Assembly (NCBI GenBank): GCA_023055505.1
Contig: JALIRH010000061.1
Location: 891,501-955,500, forward strand
Reading direction: 5' to 3'
DNA: 64,000 nt
Origin: Callipepla californica brunnescens
Taxonomy: Eukaryota; Chordata; Aves; Galliformes; Odontophoridae
The first letter of the stretch is position 1. The number at the start of each line of letters is the position of its first letter. Shown here in pieces: positions 38,777 to 50,300 of this stretch. Both the position numbers and the translations under genes were made by a program. The notes beneath the pieces are model-generated. The model was not told where the DNA came from. It saw only the letters and a program-made list of their open reading frames with translations, and ran no database searches.

Positions 38777-39437
38777 CTAAAGCGTGCTGGCTGTGACATG
38801 GGATGGCTGCCCAGGAAGCAGCTGACTCAGCTTCACCTGGAGTACTCCGCAGCCTCACAATCAAAGCTCTTTTCTCTGGTGAAGTAACACTGGCTAGGAC
38901 CTCTGCTCCAAAGCCACCCACGTTAGGACTGTTCAGTTGGATTTCCAGTCGGTAAGGAACGCTACCAGCAGAAGGGATTGTGCCTGTTTTTAGGAAGTCT
39001 TGATCCTGGTCCTTTTTCATACCAGGCCAAATCTGCTTGACATCTTTTGAGATGCTGACTGGATCACGACTGCCAGACCAGGCAGGGACACCAAGTCCAG
39101 AAATCCTAGAAGAGTGTCAGCATTAGTGGTGATACTGGGCCTGCTGGTGGTGAGGTCGCACAACTTTCACATGCCCATAGCTGGACATGGCCATCAGCAG
39201 ACTTGATTCACTTGCAGAAACAGGAGTGCTCTGGAGAGAAAAGCTGAGGCTCTCAAGGCCATCTAAATATAGGATTCCGTGACTCAGAATAGTGGTTAGA
39301 TTTGTAAGTCCCTGCACAGCTTGAGCTCCTGCAGAGCAGGATAAAACGGAGGAGCCTAACTTCTCTTCAAAGCTGCTGAAGGGAAAGCAATTGCCAGAAG
39401 ACAAGAAGAAAAGGCATCCATTAGGCTTCTTTTTCAT
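38777..39437 (-). pseudogene. Unidentified coding-like segment, minus strand, broken by two adjacent stops
   Basis: Read on the minus strand from 39437, 104 open codons are followed by TAA, one codon and TGA. A further 114 codons in the same frame then remain open to 38777, where a consensus GTGAGT donor follows. The composition is protein-like, with phrases such as GLTNLTTILSHGILYLDGLE and SVPYRLEIQLNSPNVGG. I do not recognise the family. Two readings are possible: a decayed coding copy whose stops arose from CAA and CGA by C-to-T change, or a genuine 329-nt exon starting after CTCTTCTAG at 39105 (phase 2 to 1) with unrelated sequence upstream. Chance cannot be excluded. Confidence 0.35.
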
Positions 39438-40578
39438 CCTTTTGTGCTTTGTATTGCAATGAAACAGTACCTCTCTCTCAAGTTTTTGCCTCCTTCCAGT
39501 CCCCAGAGGAAATCCCTGCTCCTTTTAGAGAAAGAAAACACCAGGGTGGAGGGAAAGTAGCAGGATCTCTCTGCTGCAGGATTTCACTTGAAGCTTTTTC
39601 TGGCCTCAGTGACGGCTTACGGTGCTTATTGCAGCATCGGTATTGAACGTCAGCTCCATCCTAAGATTAACCATCAGAAGCACAGCATGTTGGCTGCTGC
39701 TCGTTGGGCCTTCCTGAGCAAGTGTCATAGGACAGAAGACTGGGAAGTTCAGAGTGGTAAAATCCTGTCTGATTTATTTTAAGAAGGAGTCAGGTGAGCC
39801 GTGGACAAAGGGCCCTGCTGCTTCATGCTGCCTTCATGGTTCAAGTCTCTCAAAATGAAACATTTAAGATGCAATACACTTGGGTGGCAAAAAGGACAGA
39901 ACGCTCCTGGCAGCAATTCTTCCTCATGAGAGCACTTGTCTAACATTTTTTAATCATTCTTTTTTAAATTATTTTCGCCCTGTGATACATGTTGGGTGCA
40001 CAAAACCCAGGACATATTGCTAAAACCTACAAAGTGCAACTTGTAAGGGAGAGAAGAGACAGTGGTGGTATCTGGCTGTCAGCAGGCTCTGCACTGATTG
40101 CTGTGTTAATTCTGGTGATTACAAACAGAATCACACTCTGCCTAAAATGTGATGCTGGTGCAAAAGCAGGGCTTAGTCTGTAAGGCTTGAAAATTCCTGT
40201 ACTTCACAAGACTAAGAGAATTTTTTTTGGAGTGTAATAAGTGTAATAACCATTAACTTTTCAGTTTAGAAGTGAGCGAAATCAGGCAAAGCATTGTAGG
40301 TTATAACGTTTAATTGTATGTCACCATACTGAGTTTCAGGCTGCACCAATGCCTCTGCACCACTTCACTGCTGTAACACTGCGAGCTTTTGTGCAGCTTC
40401 TGCAATCTATTCAGTATTGACCCGACCTATAAATAGCCACATTATCGAGAGACCGCAAGAGCTTTGTTAGAGAAGTTGTGGCAGTGCTGATCCCAAAGAG
40501 CTGAAGCAAGTGGGTGATACCAAGCCTGAAGCTTTTGCCACGTAGCCAAGCCAATGTCGCTGCAGCCGTCCTCTCTGT
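39438..40578. other. Intergenic, no supported feature
   Basis: Mixed-composition sequence with short open frames only. Nothing recognised. Confidence 0.6.
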
Positions 40579-40825
40579 CATAGAATCACATAATGCTTTG
40601 AGTTGGAAGGGGCTTTAGAGAGCTCCTATTCATTCCACTGCTGTGCGCAGGGACAGATCCCACCAGATCAGACTGCCCAGAGCCCCATCCAACCTGGCCA
40701 CTTCCAGGCACGGCTCATCCACAGCTTTTCTGGGCAAGCCTCACCAACCTCTGAGTAAAGAACTTCCTCCTAACATTTAACCTAAATCTCCCCTCTTGTA
40801 GTTTAAAGCCACCCCCCTAGCTGTG
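40579..40825 (-). mobile_element. CR1 LINE, 3' end
   Basis: Begins CATAGAATCACATAATGCTT and passes through GAGTTGGAAGGGGCTTTAGA, CAGACTGCCCAGAGCCCCAT and AACTTCCTCCTAACATTTAA, ending in CCCTCTTGTAGTTTAAAGCC. This is the usual minus-strand CR1 3' segment, about 250 bp and fairly well preserved. Confidence 0.92.
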
Positions 40826-41879
40826 ACCTGCCAAGCACACCACTCCGGTTGCGGTGCGGCTGTGTTTCTAAGCAGACGGCAGCACGGCAATCAGCAGCCC
40901 AACGGAGCCCGGATGCTGCCAGGGTGGGTGCCCGGGGCAGGGGCCGTGGGACATCCTGCAGGGAGCTGCTCCGGGCAATGACTCATCGGCCCTAAGGCAC
41001 ACGCAGGCGGCAGTGCTGTCCTGACTCAATAGGAAAGTCTCCGGCTCAAATCAGTGGGACTTCTCTCACGCTCGAAGTTACACGCTGAAAATGTCTCAAT
41101 CTCGCGTGCTGTATTCACACAGCGGAGGGAAGGAGAGAGGTTGAGGAGAAAGCAGTGGCTGATTTCTTCTGAAGGTAGATGGAAAACAAAGGTAGCCGTG
41201 AAAACCTGACTTTCTGATTCATTGAAAGGTTTCGTTGCACAGCTTTCTGAAATACAGCCTCTCAGGTCAAGCCCTGGAATTCAGGTAAATGAAGAGCGAG
41301 TAGGGCCCGGTGCCAGGTTTGCACACAATGCAGCCTCAGAATGATGCTCATTCTGAGGGGATGCTAAAACCAGAGAGGTCTACAGTGTAACTCAAAACTG
41401 TAAAAGAGGAAATATCACTCATTTTGTCCTTCTTTTCCCCTTCTAGAAAGAAAAATGCTTTCAGCCATTCAGCTATTCCAAGCTGTGTATATGTTGTCCG
41501 CATTTCTCTCTCACTTCTCTAAATGATCAAGTTAATCATTTCAAAGGGAGAGTTATGCCCTTGTTACATAACCTGAGTACTGGGGAGGGAATTGCCATGT
41601 TTCTCTGTGTAATGGATTTGGGAGGAATGGGGAGCAATACAAAGCTAGCAATCTGCACTATTTGAGAAATGCTGTTTGGCATGGAAATAATTCTGGATGC
41701 AGTAAGATCTCCCTATTCTCACCCAGTGTCTCACAGCTCCGTTTATGTTTGTTTTAAGTTTGTGCAATAACAAAACTGAGCCTTCGGCCCTCACTGTGAA
41801 AACAAAACCAGACTGAAACGCCCGAGGTCAGATTTCTTAAGATTTGTTCCACACAAAGAGTCGCTGACAAAGATATATC

Positions 41880-41901
41880 TAATTAGGCTCATTAGCATTA
41901 G
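41880..41901. promoter_or_regulatory. Cluster of homeodomain-type TAATTAG/ATTAG words
   Basis: TAATTAG at 41880 is followed within 20 bp by two further CATTAG words (41890 and 41896). Such spacing is common in conserved developmental enhancers, and DUSP6, the expected next gene, is a developmentally regulated target of FGF signalling. This is motif-level inference only. Confidence 0.25.
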
Positions 41902-42330
41902 CCATCGCACACCCACTTTCTTTTTATTTATTAGTGGAGGAAGAGCAACGCCATAACAAACAGTGCTGGGAGATTTCCAGCAGGACAGGTTTTTGTCAGA
42001 GGATGCTGACTTGTCGTCAGCAAAATGCTTCGCAGAAGCCCATCTGTTTGGGTGATCTTCCGCTGCAGCCCAGGCAGGTTTCCATCACTGTCCTGCCTGA
42101 CTTCCTGCCAGCCTGCCTGGCTTCTCTCCAGGCTCTGCGGCTCCAGGACGGCTCTTGACTCAACCTGGGATTCTTTCTGGTTCCTTGTTTTTGTTGTTTT
42201 TTTTTTTTTTAAATCTTTTCCTCCCTTTTGAAATTAGAGGGAAAAGGTCTCGGAAGAAATATAAAGCAGCCCGACCTGCCTTTTTCCGATTGTTCAGAAT
42301 TTGTTTTGTGTGTTTTTTATTTAATAATGA

Positions 42331-42338
42331 TGACGTCA
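42331..42338. promoter_or_regulatory. Perfect CRE palindrome TGACGTCA
   Basis: An 8-bp palindrome that binds CREB/ATF factors, within AATGATGACGTCACACGG. An intact CpG in a mostly CpG-poor region is mildly notable. No promoter context is visible. Confidence 0.3.
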
Positions 42339-45300
42339 CACGGCACATCTTGATTTGTTACATGGGAGAGCCACAATAGCTTCCCTCCCTGATGGAGGTT
42401 AAGCTGCCCCGGAAGTGAAATAGTTTTCATGCCATGTTGAGCTTCGTTAGTGAGCTGTTCTGGAGAACTTTCGCCAGTATCCTCTCCTCCTCCCTGTTTC
42501 TGAAATACTCAGTTGCATCACGGTCTCTCTGAAGCAGCAGTGTCTCCTTCACTTGCTTCTCCCAGCCCAGTCTCTGGCACAGAGGCCACATCTAACCCTT
42601 ACGTGACTTCTGGACACTCGCAGCTTCTGCTCCATTTTGTCACAGCCAGGGATACTTCCTTATACTTCAGCCTGCACTCCTTATGTGGTTGATTGGGATT
42701 TTTCTTATCAGTGGGCTAAATAGATGAAGCAAATTCTCTTCCAACCCTGGGCTCAGGTTGCAGGCAGTCTGCTTTAGCTGCTTTTGTACCCCAGGCTCAA
42801 CGCTTCTTTCAATCAAGCTCCTATTATCTTTTTTGTTTCCCTCAAGACCATGAGTTTCATCAGTGTCTGTGTACTTGGGTTAACCTGGCTTTGAAAAGCA
42901 GCTGACTAAGACGAAGCATTTGGTCAAAACTGAGAAGATCTGTTGAGTTAAACTCTGGAATTGATTTGGTTTTGGTGTGACCATGCCACAGATTCTGTCT
43001 GTAAGCGCCATTTTAGAACTCATTGGGGTATCTCATTTTCCCAGATCTCACGGTTTTAATGATATTTTCTCAACCAGGAAACCTATCACATCAGAAATTG
43101 GGTTGTCCAAAAGGCTAGTGCAGCCACAAGAGGCAGGTTGTACTGCTGTCAGAGGTGGTCAGGAGCCGTAGAAAGGCTGCAGAAAGAAAGCCGTGTGTCA
43201 CAGTGCAATTTTCCAGGTGACGCTGTGAGCTCTGCCAGACCCCAGAACCTCTATAGAAAAGGCTCAAAGTGTTAGGGGTGTGAGTGGAAGAGGCAAAGCC
43301 AACAGACAGTGAATGTGGCCAGAGATAGGGAGAAGACAAATGTGAACCCCATTCTGCTGTTGTACCACCTCCGATAATGAGGTTGAATGGTATTCCCCAG
43401 GCACCCACAGCCTCTGCCTCCTTCTGCACAAACGTTTTGTCCCTTCCCATGTTGTCTGGCCTGCTGTAGCCTGTTGCCTCCTTACTTATCTCTTCCTCTC
43501 TCTGTTTTCACCCTCTCTTCTCTCCCATCCTTTTTCCTTTAAAACAATATTTTGCAGCCACAATTAGCGCATTTGGCTGAAGTCTCACTGGGCATACCAG
43601 GAACTTTTCCAGATCGCTCATGGGTGGAGTTTCCCAAAAGCATCAATTTGGTATTAGTCTTGTACAAACAATGGGCCTGTCAAACTGAGCAGCATGAGGC
43701 AACCTCAGAAGCTGCCTCCCCAGATCCCCACTTCTGCTGTGGATCACCTCGCACAGCACAGACACTCAGCAAGAAGTGACCAGGAAGGAGCATAACCACA
43801 GCACAGGGGAGATGGATCTGGCTCCTCCTCTCTTATCTATCTCTCAATGTTCTCACACTGCTTGGTAGCTGTCCATTCAAGTGGCTGGGAAGAATCCACG
43901 GCTGCTGACACAATTAAAAGTGCAGGCACAGTTTCAAAGTTGTGTGTAAATTACCCAGCTCATTTTTGCCAGCTGTCTTGGGATAATGAGATGTATAATA
44001 ATGACACTGAGAACAGCCGCTTTGGGACAGAGCTTGCATCACTACATTGTCTGCAAGAGGATTTTAAGTAAATATTGCAGTTTATACAGAACTGGTATGG
44101 CTTGACATAGAGAATTAGCCCATTTGGGAGCCTGACTCCTGGTTAGTAAAACAGTAGGGAAGAACTCCTACAATAAACTTCAACCACAGGCTGGGTGGTA
44201 GCCATCACTTCCTACATTTCTTTCTGTAAGAAGCCATTCCCACAAATTTCTTGAACTTTAACTGCCTTAAGTTACTTTTCCACTCTTGGCACACATTTCA
44301 GGGTGAAATTTTCAGGAATTTTTCATCTTTCTCAGAGAACAACACCCTCTGGATCTTTCCTAGAGATTTTTATCATCAGAAATAGTATGAAAATTTGGAT
44401 GGGATTGAACTGGTGCAGAAGAAAGCTGCTGGCAAGGTTCACTGAAAGCCACTGGCAAGGATAGCCCAGGTCAGACAGAAAGTAGACACAGCAGAACTGA
44501 GGCTGGCTCAGCATAGAGACAGAGTGGGGCAAGGACACAGAAGAGATCTAAGCACTGAAAAGCACAAGAGGATGCTATGAGATACTGAGGAGTTAGAAGC
44601 AGAGCCAAGGAGATTTGTAGCGCTGGGAGAAGTCAAGCTTGGGGCTAATGGAAGAACTGATCCTGGCCCATGATAGCCTATTTCCTACCAGTTTGTAGTG
44701 TAACCTCTTGCTTGACTGTCAAAGAGCTGGTTTGGTGCTCACTCCTACTACTTGTTTTCCCTGTGATGTATAGGTGGAGGATAACACTCTGCTACAGCTC
44801 TTGGGTGCTGCTCAAGAGGCAAAGTCAGCATGGTGAACCTAAAAGCACAGAGAAAATACGTACAAAGAAAACTATCTGGAACTGTACGCTAACATAGTGT
44901 TACTAAGGCAGCTCTGGAGGACTGGATTTTATCTCTGCATCTGTATCATCAACCTGGCAGCTGTACTCTGTGTAGGAAGCAGTGGGTTGGAGGTGTGAAA
45001 AGGATGGTAAGGAGGGGGATGTGAATCCCAAAACCTGGAGACTGTGAAGTTATAAGCAAGCGTTTGGGATCTTTGGTTGAGATCCCAGAGATGCTACAAA
45101 GGAGAAAACAGGATTTGAAGCAAGACTCGAATGCTGAAAAGCAATGCTGTTAGGCTCAGTCAATAGCTTTTATGTCAACAGAAGGATGAAGAGGAGTGGA
45201 AAGGATCTTTGGAGGAAAATAATTAGTTCTGCATTGGAAATGTGAAAAATAGAAATGTGAAAAGCTACAGATGAGGTATCAGGGCACATTGCCTGCTATC

Positions 45301-47203
45301 TTGCCTGAGAAAAAGGTTCCGCTCTCTCTGTCTAACTGTGGTTTTATGAACCATAGACAATGTTTATCCGCTGCTCTTCCTATTCGATTTATAATGGTGA
45401 GTGCATCCTTTTGCATTTTTTTAAATCAATTTGATGCCTGCAAATTGATTTGCCATGCGAGCATCCTCTCCCGCTCTCAGTCCGCTCAGCCTCTAATGAG
45501 CAGCCCATGCTGCCTTCCACTCACACGCTTATGGCCCCTCTGGCTCCAAGGCATTTTCCAGTCTCGCAAGCATCCTGCAGCACTTTAGCCTCACCCTCTT
45601 CTTCCAGCATCAGTTGGCATCACCTCAGCTTTTGTCCCTGCTGCTCCAACCTGCTTCTCCAGCCTACGGAAGGCCTCTGGTCCCGCCAACCTGCAGGGCT
45701 GGGTGCATTCCTCACACATGGCAAGCTCCAGGCCTAGCAAAGGCAGTGAGCTCAGCATGGCGGCAGTGTGGGCCTGAAGTGCTTTCCTGCCGAGCCCATC
45801 ACTTTCATTTCAGCCTGCACCTAGTTTCCCAGTCTCAGAACCCTCTGTGTGAGGTGCAGTGCATGGGGACTCCCCTTCCTGCCCCCCCGCCAGCCCACCT
45901 GGGATCCATCATGTGGTTGGGAGCAGTACATTCAGGTGGAAGCCTGAGCGAAGGTGAAAGAAACGCGCTCAGTGAACTGGAAACTCCCACACTGTGTTGT
46001 CAAACATGCTTGTTCGCTGATGTGTAAAAGGGAAGCTGAGGAGAAATGAATTTGAATGCCTTTTAGTTGGGATCACGGGCATATGGTGCGGTGCCATTTG
46101 TTTTCCTCTTCCTGCTCTGCAGTGGGGCTTTAAGACCTTCACACATTTGCCTTTATCTGTCGTGTCAAAAGGGGAGGCAGCAAGAGGCCTTTTTTCTCCC
46201 CTTCTGCCAGGCCGTGCTCACAGCCTCTCACTTCACTCTGCACTTTGCCAAAGGAGCAGGCCTGATTTTCAGAACAAGCACAGACAGATTGCTGAAGTGG
46301 ATTAAGAAGCTCCAATTTACTTTTATTAAACTTCTCAGCTGCTTCTGGGAGGACTTTTGCTATTTTTCAACAGCAGAAGGGGATGGATTTGAGGGGAGAG
46401 GGTGGACATGATGTCCACAGTGCCACACACAAACAATTCACTGGCAGCTGGATGGTTAGGGTTTATTGTTATGGCAGTATATTTAGTGTTTTGTAAAAAG
46501 CTACTTAGGGAGCCGCTTCCCTTGTTGCACAGCAGTTTGTTAGCTGGAAGATCCAGACATGAGCCTTTAATTATGCCTAGCATCTCCGCAAAAGCAATTT
46601 CATATCTCTTCCCTGCCTCATACAGCATCTTGGGATGCTCAGCAATTGAATGTGAACAAGCTATTGTTTAACGCGGCTTTAAATCATCACAGAAGTGTTC
46701 TGTAGCAACAACCAGGAAAGCCTAGCCTGCTCCCATCTGCCCTGCTCATTTCTCACAGTCACTCTGGGAATGAAGGCCAATAATCACAGAAATTTTGCTT
46801 AAAGGTTAAGCACAGAGAAGTGTATCTTCATATGCCATGCGAGCTAATTACAGGTAAATATGTGGCTCAGAAACACTTCAAGAGGAAAGTACAGACTGAT
46901 ATTTAGCATCTCCCCTAGCCCTCATGCAAACATCTTTCTAGTCACTCTCCAAAGAAGTGTATTTATTTTCCAGAGGACTTGCAGGAGACTTACAAGCTAA
47001 AGTTCTCTTCAGAAAATTGTCTCTGGCACTGCTGAAGTCAACGTGAATCTGCTCCCACCTCTGACACAAACTCTCTGCAGTGGACTTTGAGCAGTCACTG
47101 TGTCATGGCATCACAGCCTGACCCTTACATTAAGCCTGTAGCCTGAACAAAATTCAAGGCGTTCATTTTTCTTCTGAAAATACATTATTGATGGCTTTAA
47201 CAT

Positions 47204-47303
47204 NNNNNNNNNNNNNNNNNNNNNNNNNNNNNNNNNNNNNNNNNNNNNNNNNNNNNNNNNNNNNNNNNNNNNNNNNNNNNNNNNNNNNNNNNNNNNNNNN
47301 NNN
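47204..47303. other. Assembly gap, exactly 100 N
   Basis: One hundred consecutive N. A round 100 is the usual placeholder for a gap of unknown length, so distances and features across it are not reliable. Confidence 1.
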
Positions 47304-50300
47304 AAGGCAGTTCAGCAATATTTAGACTAACCCCAAAATATGTCAAAAAGACAAGCGAGAAAGCAGCACACACGCGAAAAAGTCACCAAGCCAAAAACAA
47401 GCAAGCAAACCAAGACCCCACCAAGACTCTGATGGTGAGCAAGGTCACTGCTTTGGGTGCTCCCACAGCCTGCAGACAGGCAAAGCTGCAGGAGATCACA
47501 CGTGGTGCAGAAAGGCATGGCAACACCTCTGGGCCTTGTCTTGGGGACAGCCTCTTCTCTCCATTTGTATTTTGGTGTGTTGCTGGCGTGCTCAGGCTCC
47601 CACAGTCCTTTACTGCAAGTAAATACAGACGTATCATGCCTGAGCACTTTCACAATGTCCCACCCACATACACAGACAGTGCCTGAAACCCTGCCTTGCC
47701 AAGGTCAGTGTGAACATTTGTCATTAACTTTGGTGCAGGCAGGATTTCCCTCCTGGACACACACCTCCTCCCGGATGTGTGTGCATGTGAGTGTATGTGT
47801 ATATACAGAGGCTTAACAGTACAAAGCACTCAGAGAAAGGCATCTTCTCTCTTTAAATGTTTTTCTTTGACTCAGTATTGCATTAAGTCAGACCCTCACT
47901 ATCAAAGCCACAGCTTCTTGCGACTTAATGGCGTTTAAAGAGCCCCTTCTTGCTCGGAGCTCTGCAATAACAATCAGGCGGGAGGAAGAGGAAGCGAGCT
48001 GCGTAGCACACTCTGTACCTTCCAGCCACCAGCTATTGTTAGAAGCACGTTGCTCCAGACAGAGTGGCAGCAAGGCACAGAGAGGGAAGCAGGTGTAACC
48101 TGCCAGGAACACCCGTCTAGCAAAAGCTGTTCTTTAGTTCTGATGAGTACCCCTCCTTCTCATCTCCTTCATTTGAAAGAGATTTTGCATTCTTATTGAT
48201 CAACTCTTGAAAGCTTAGAAAATGCCTTTATGGCAAACCAAAAGCTCATTTTGTCATGTTAGTGCTTTGGTCATTCATCTGCAAAGTCACTGATCCTTTT
48301 TTTCTTCTGCTCCCTGTCATAACATAACATTTTAGATGCAACAGTTTCGATCCCAAGAATCGTGTTTCCAGATGCTTAGCTGTAGTCTGGATTCTATATG
48401 GAAGAGAACAAAATCTCTCCTCCTTGCATGCCCTGCCTATCCGAGTTCTTTTACTGTGTATTATTCAGAAAGAGCCTGACTAGCAAAGGCTGCCCAGGCT
48501 CCAGCAGGCCTGAAGGAACACTTTGTTCAGGCCAGGCATGTAGAGCTGTACCCTACGTGGCTGGCTGGGTTCAGACTGCTGGGTGGGTGACCTGAGCCCA
48601 GCTGAGTTATCCCACCCCTTAATTCACCTGCAGCGTGTTGCTGGAGAGCTATTCTGCCCTTGCCCAGCCCAGAGCTGCTCTCAGTCATCCACCGAGAGAG
48701 TTTTAAATATCAGTGTGGTGGGACTAGCCAGAGTATGCAAAGCCAGACGCCTGTAAATTTAACCCTTTTCTTCATTTAGTGTGATAGTTACCTGTCTCGC
48801 AGTGCAGTATTAAAGCCTGTTTGTGACCATGTTTATTTCACCGTGGTCTTGATCTGCAGCCTGTACTAGCACCTTGGTTTTGGATGCCTGCCTCTTTGCT
48901 GTGTGCTTGCACACTGTACAGTTAAACATAAATTCCAAATCCTGTTGAGCTGCCACACTGTAAAGAAGCACAATGAGAAATCATGTCTATGCCTGCTGCA
49001 TCCCACCATAACATTGTCTGCTCTGGGTCCTCCACTGAGGCCTGGAAATGAAGTACTGCCTCAAATACCCCACCCATGAAACACATATCCTGGCTGTTCC
49101 CTGCTCAGAGTTGGTTATACATCAGCTGCAGGACAACAGCTTGGCCAGGGAGTCAGTGGACCATATGAAGGCCTGGCGTTTTCGGTCCCTTACTAAGCAT
49201 TTTCTCTGCCGGTCCCTTATATGTTATTTCTCCTTACAGCTATTGGTCATCCTTTACCATGTCATCACTGTGGGGAAGACGATCCGCGCTTGTTTCCTTC
49301 TACCCCTCTTGTGGTAACTTCAGCTCCACTCAGACTTCTCCATGTTTTCTTCAGAAGCTGGCTCAAAATGCTGCCAGTGTCCTCAGGTGTCTCCCCCAGC
49401 AACTCTTTCATGGTTTTCTCATTCTCTCCCCAGTTGTTCAGTGTTTCATTCATGGGTGATACTGCCTTCTTCCTTGTAGTCTGACTGGAATTATGCTAAA
49501 AAGCAATGAGAACTCAGAAATAGTCTTTACACCAGGGAAAACTCTCCTCTTCAAATGGTCCCTTTGTGTTTGGGTAGAAAAATACAATTTATATCTCATT
49601 ACCACATGAATTCCCCAGCCATTTGCACTCCTGAGCTCTGTTGCTATTTTATACTTGCTGCTGGTATATATGATTTAGCCTGGAGCTGTAATGTATAGAC
49701 TCAAACTACGGGAAAGAGGCTGCAGACTCTGTAGTAGTAGTCAGCTCAGCTTTATTTCACTCAGTGGTGACACTGGACAACAACAATTTAGGAGCAGTTT
49801 TGGACAGAACCAGATAAATTCGTCCCTGAACTGTGGTGGAAACCCATCCATCTGAGCCCCTGAGCACTGTCATTGTCTCCTCATTTATCACTTCCCACAT
49901 GTGACATCACTTTGTCTGTTTAACAGCAACTTGCCATCTACAGTGCAAAAAAACTTAACAGATGTTCTGATTTTCGTACCAGGAAAGACCATAAGATGTA
50001 TTTTGTATATTGAATGCCTCAGAAACTGGTTTTGTGAAACTGTAGGCACCCCAAATGCATGTGCATGCAATCCTATGCTAGCTGCTTGTTGGTTTTGCTT
50101 TTGGTGCATTGTTTTTGAGCACTGCTATAATGTACCCTAACAAATCTTCTCACGTTCTGCTTTGCATCTTTCCATCTGGCACTGCTGATGTCAGACGAAG
50201 AAGGAAGAGGGCAAGAAAATTCCCCCGTTAGGAACTGGGCTGGCACAGTCCACGGCACAGCACTCAAACTCCTTAATACAAAGTCCAACCTCCCCTATAA

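Larger units (their letters stand above)
40826..47203. other. Intergenic single-copy DNA, possible regulatory segments
   Basis: No gene recognised. It is less AT-rich by eye than POC1B, with a locally GC-rich patch at about 40.84-41.02 kb that contains TGACTCA at 40979-40985. Clustered homeodomain-type words (41880-41901) and a perfect TGACGTCA (42331-42338) are listed separately. Overlapping open frames at 45.3-46.4 kb (up to 137 codons) show no motif or splice support. Confidence 0.55.

Noticed and set aside
44330..44640. Possible CR1-derived segment (GGATGGGATTGAACTGGTGC region)
   Set aside because: Only loose word similarity. No ordered CR1 blocks could be followed.
45271..46411. Overlapping + strand frames up to 137 codons
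   Set aside because: Three frames are open over the same DNA, which reflects base composition rather than coding. No motif seen.
48330..48420. Possible tRNA B-box-like word (TTTCGATCCCAAG)
   Set aside because: No acceptor stem, A box or cloverleaf around it.
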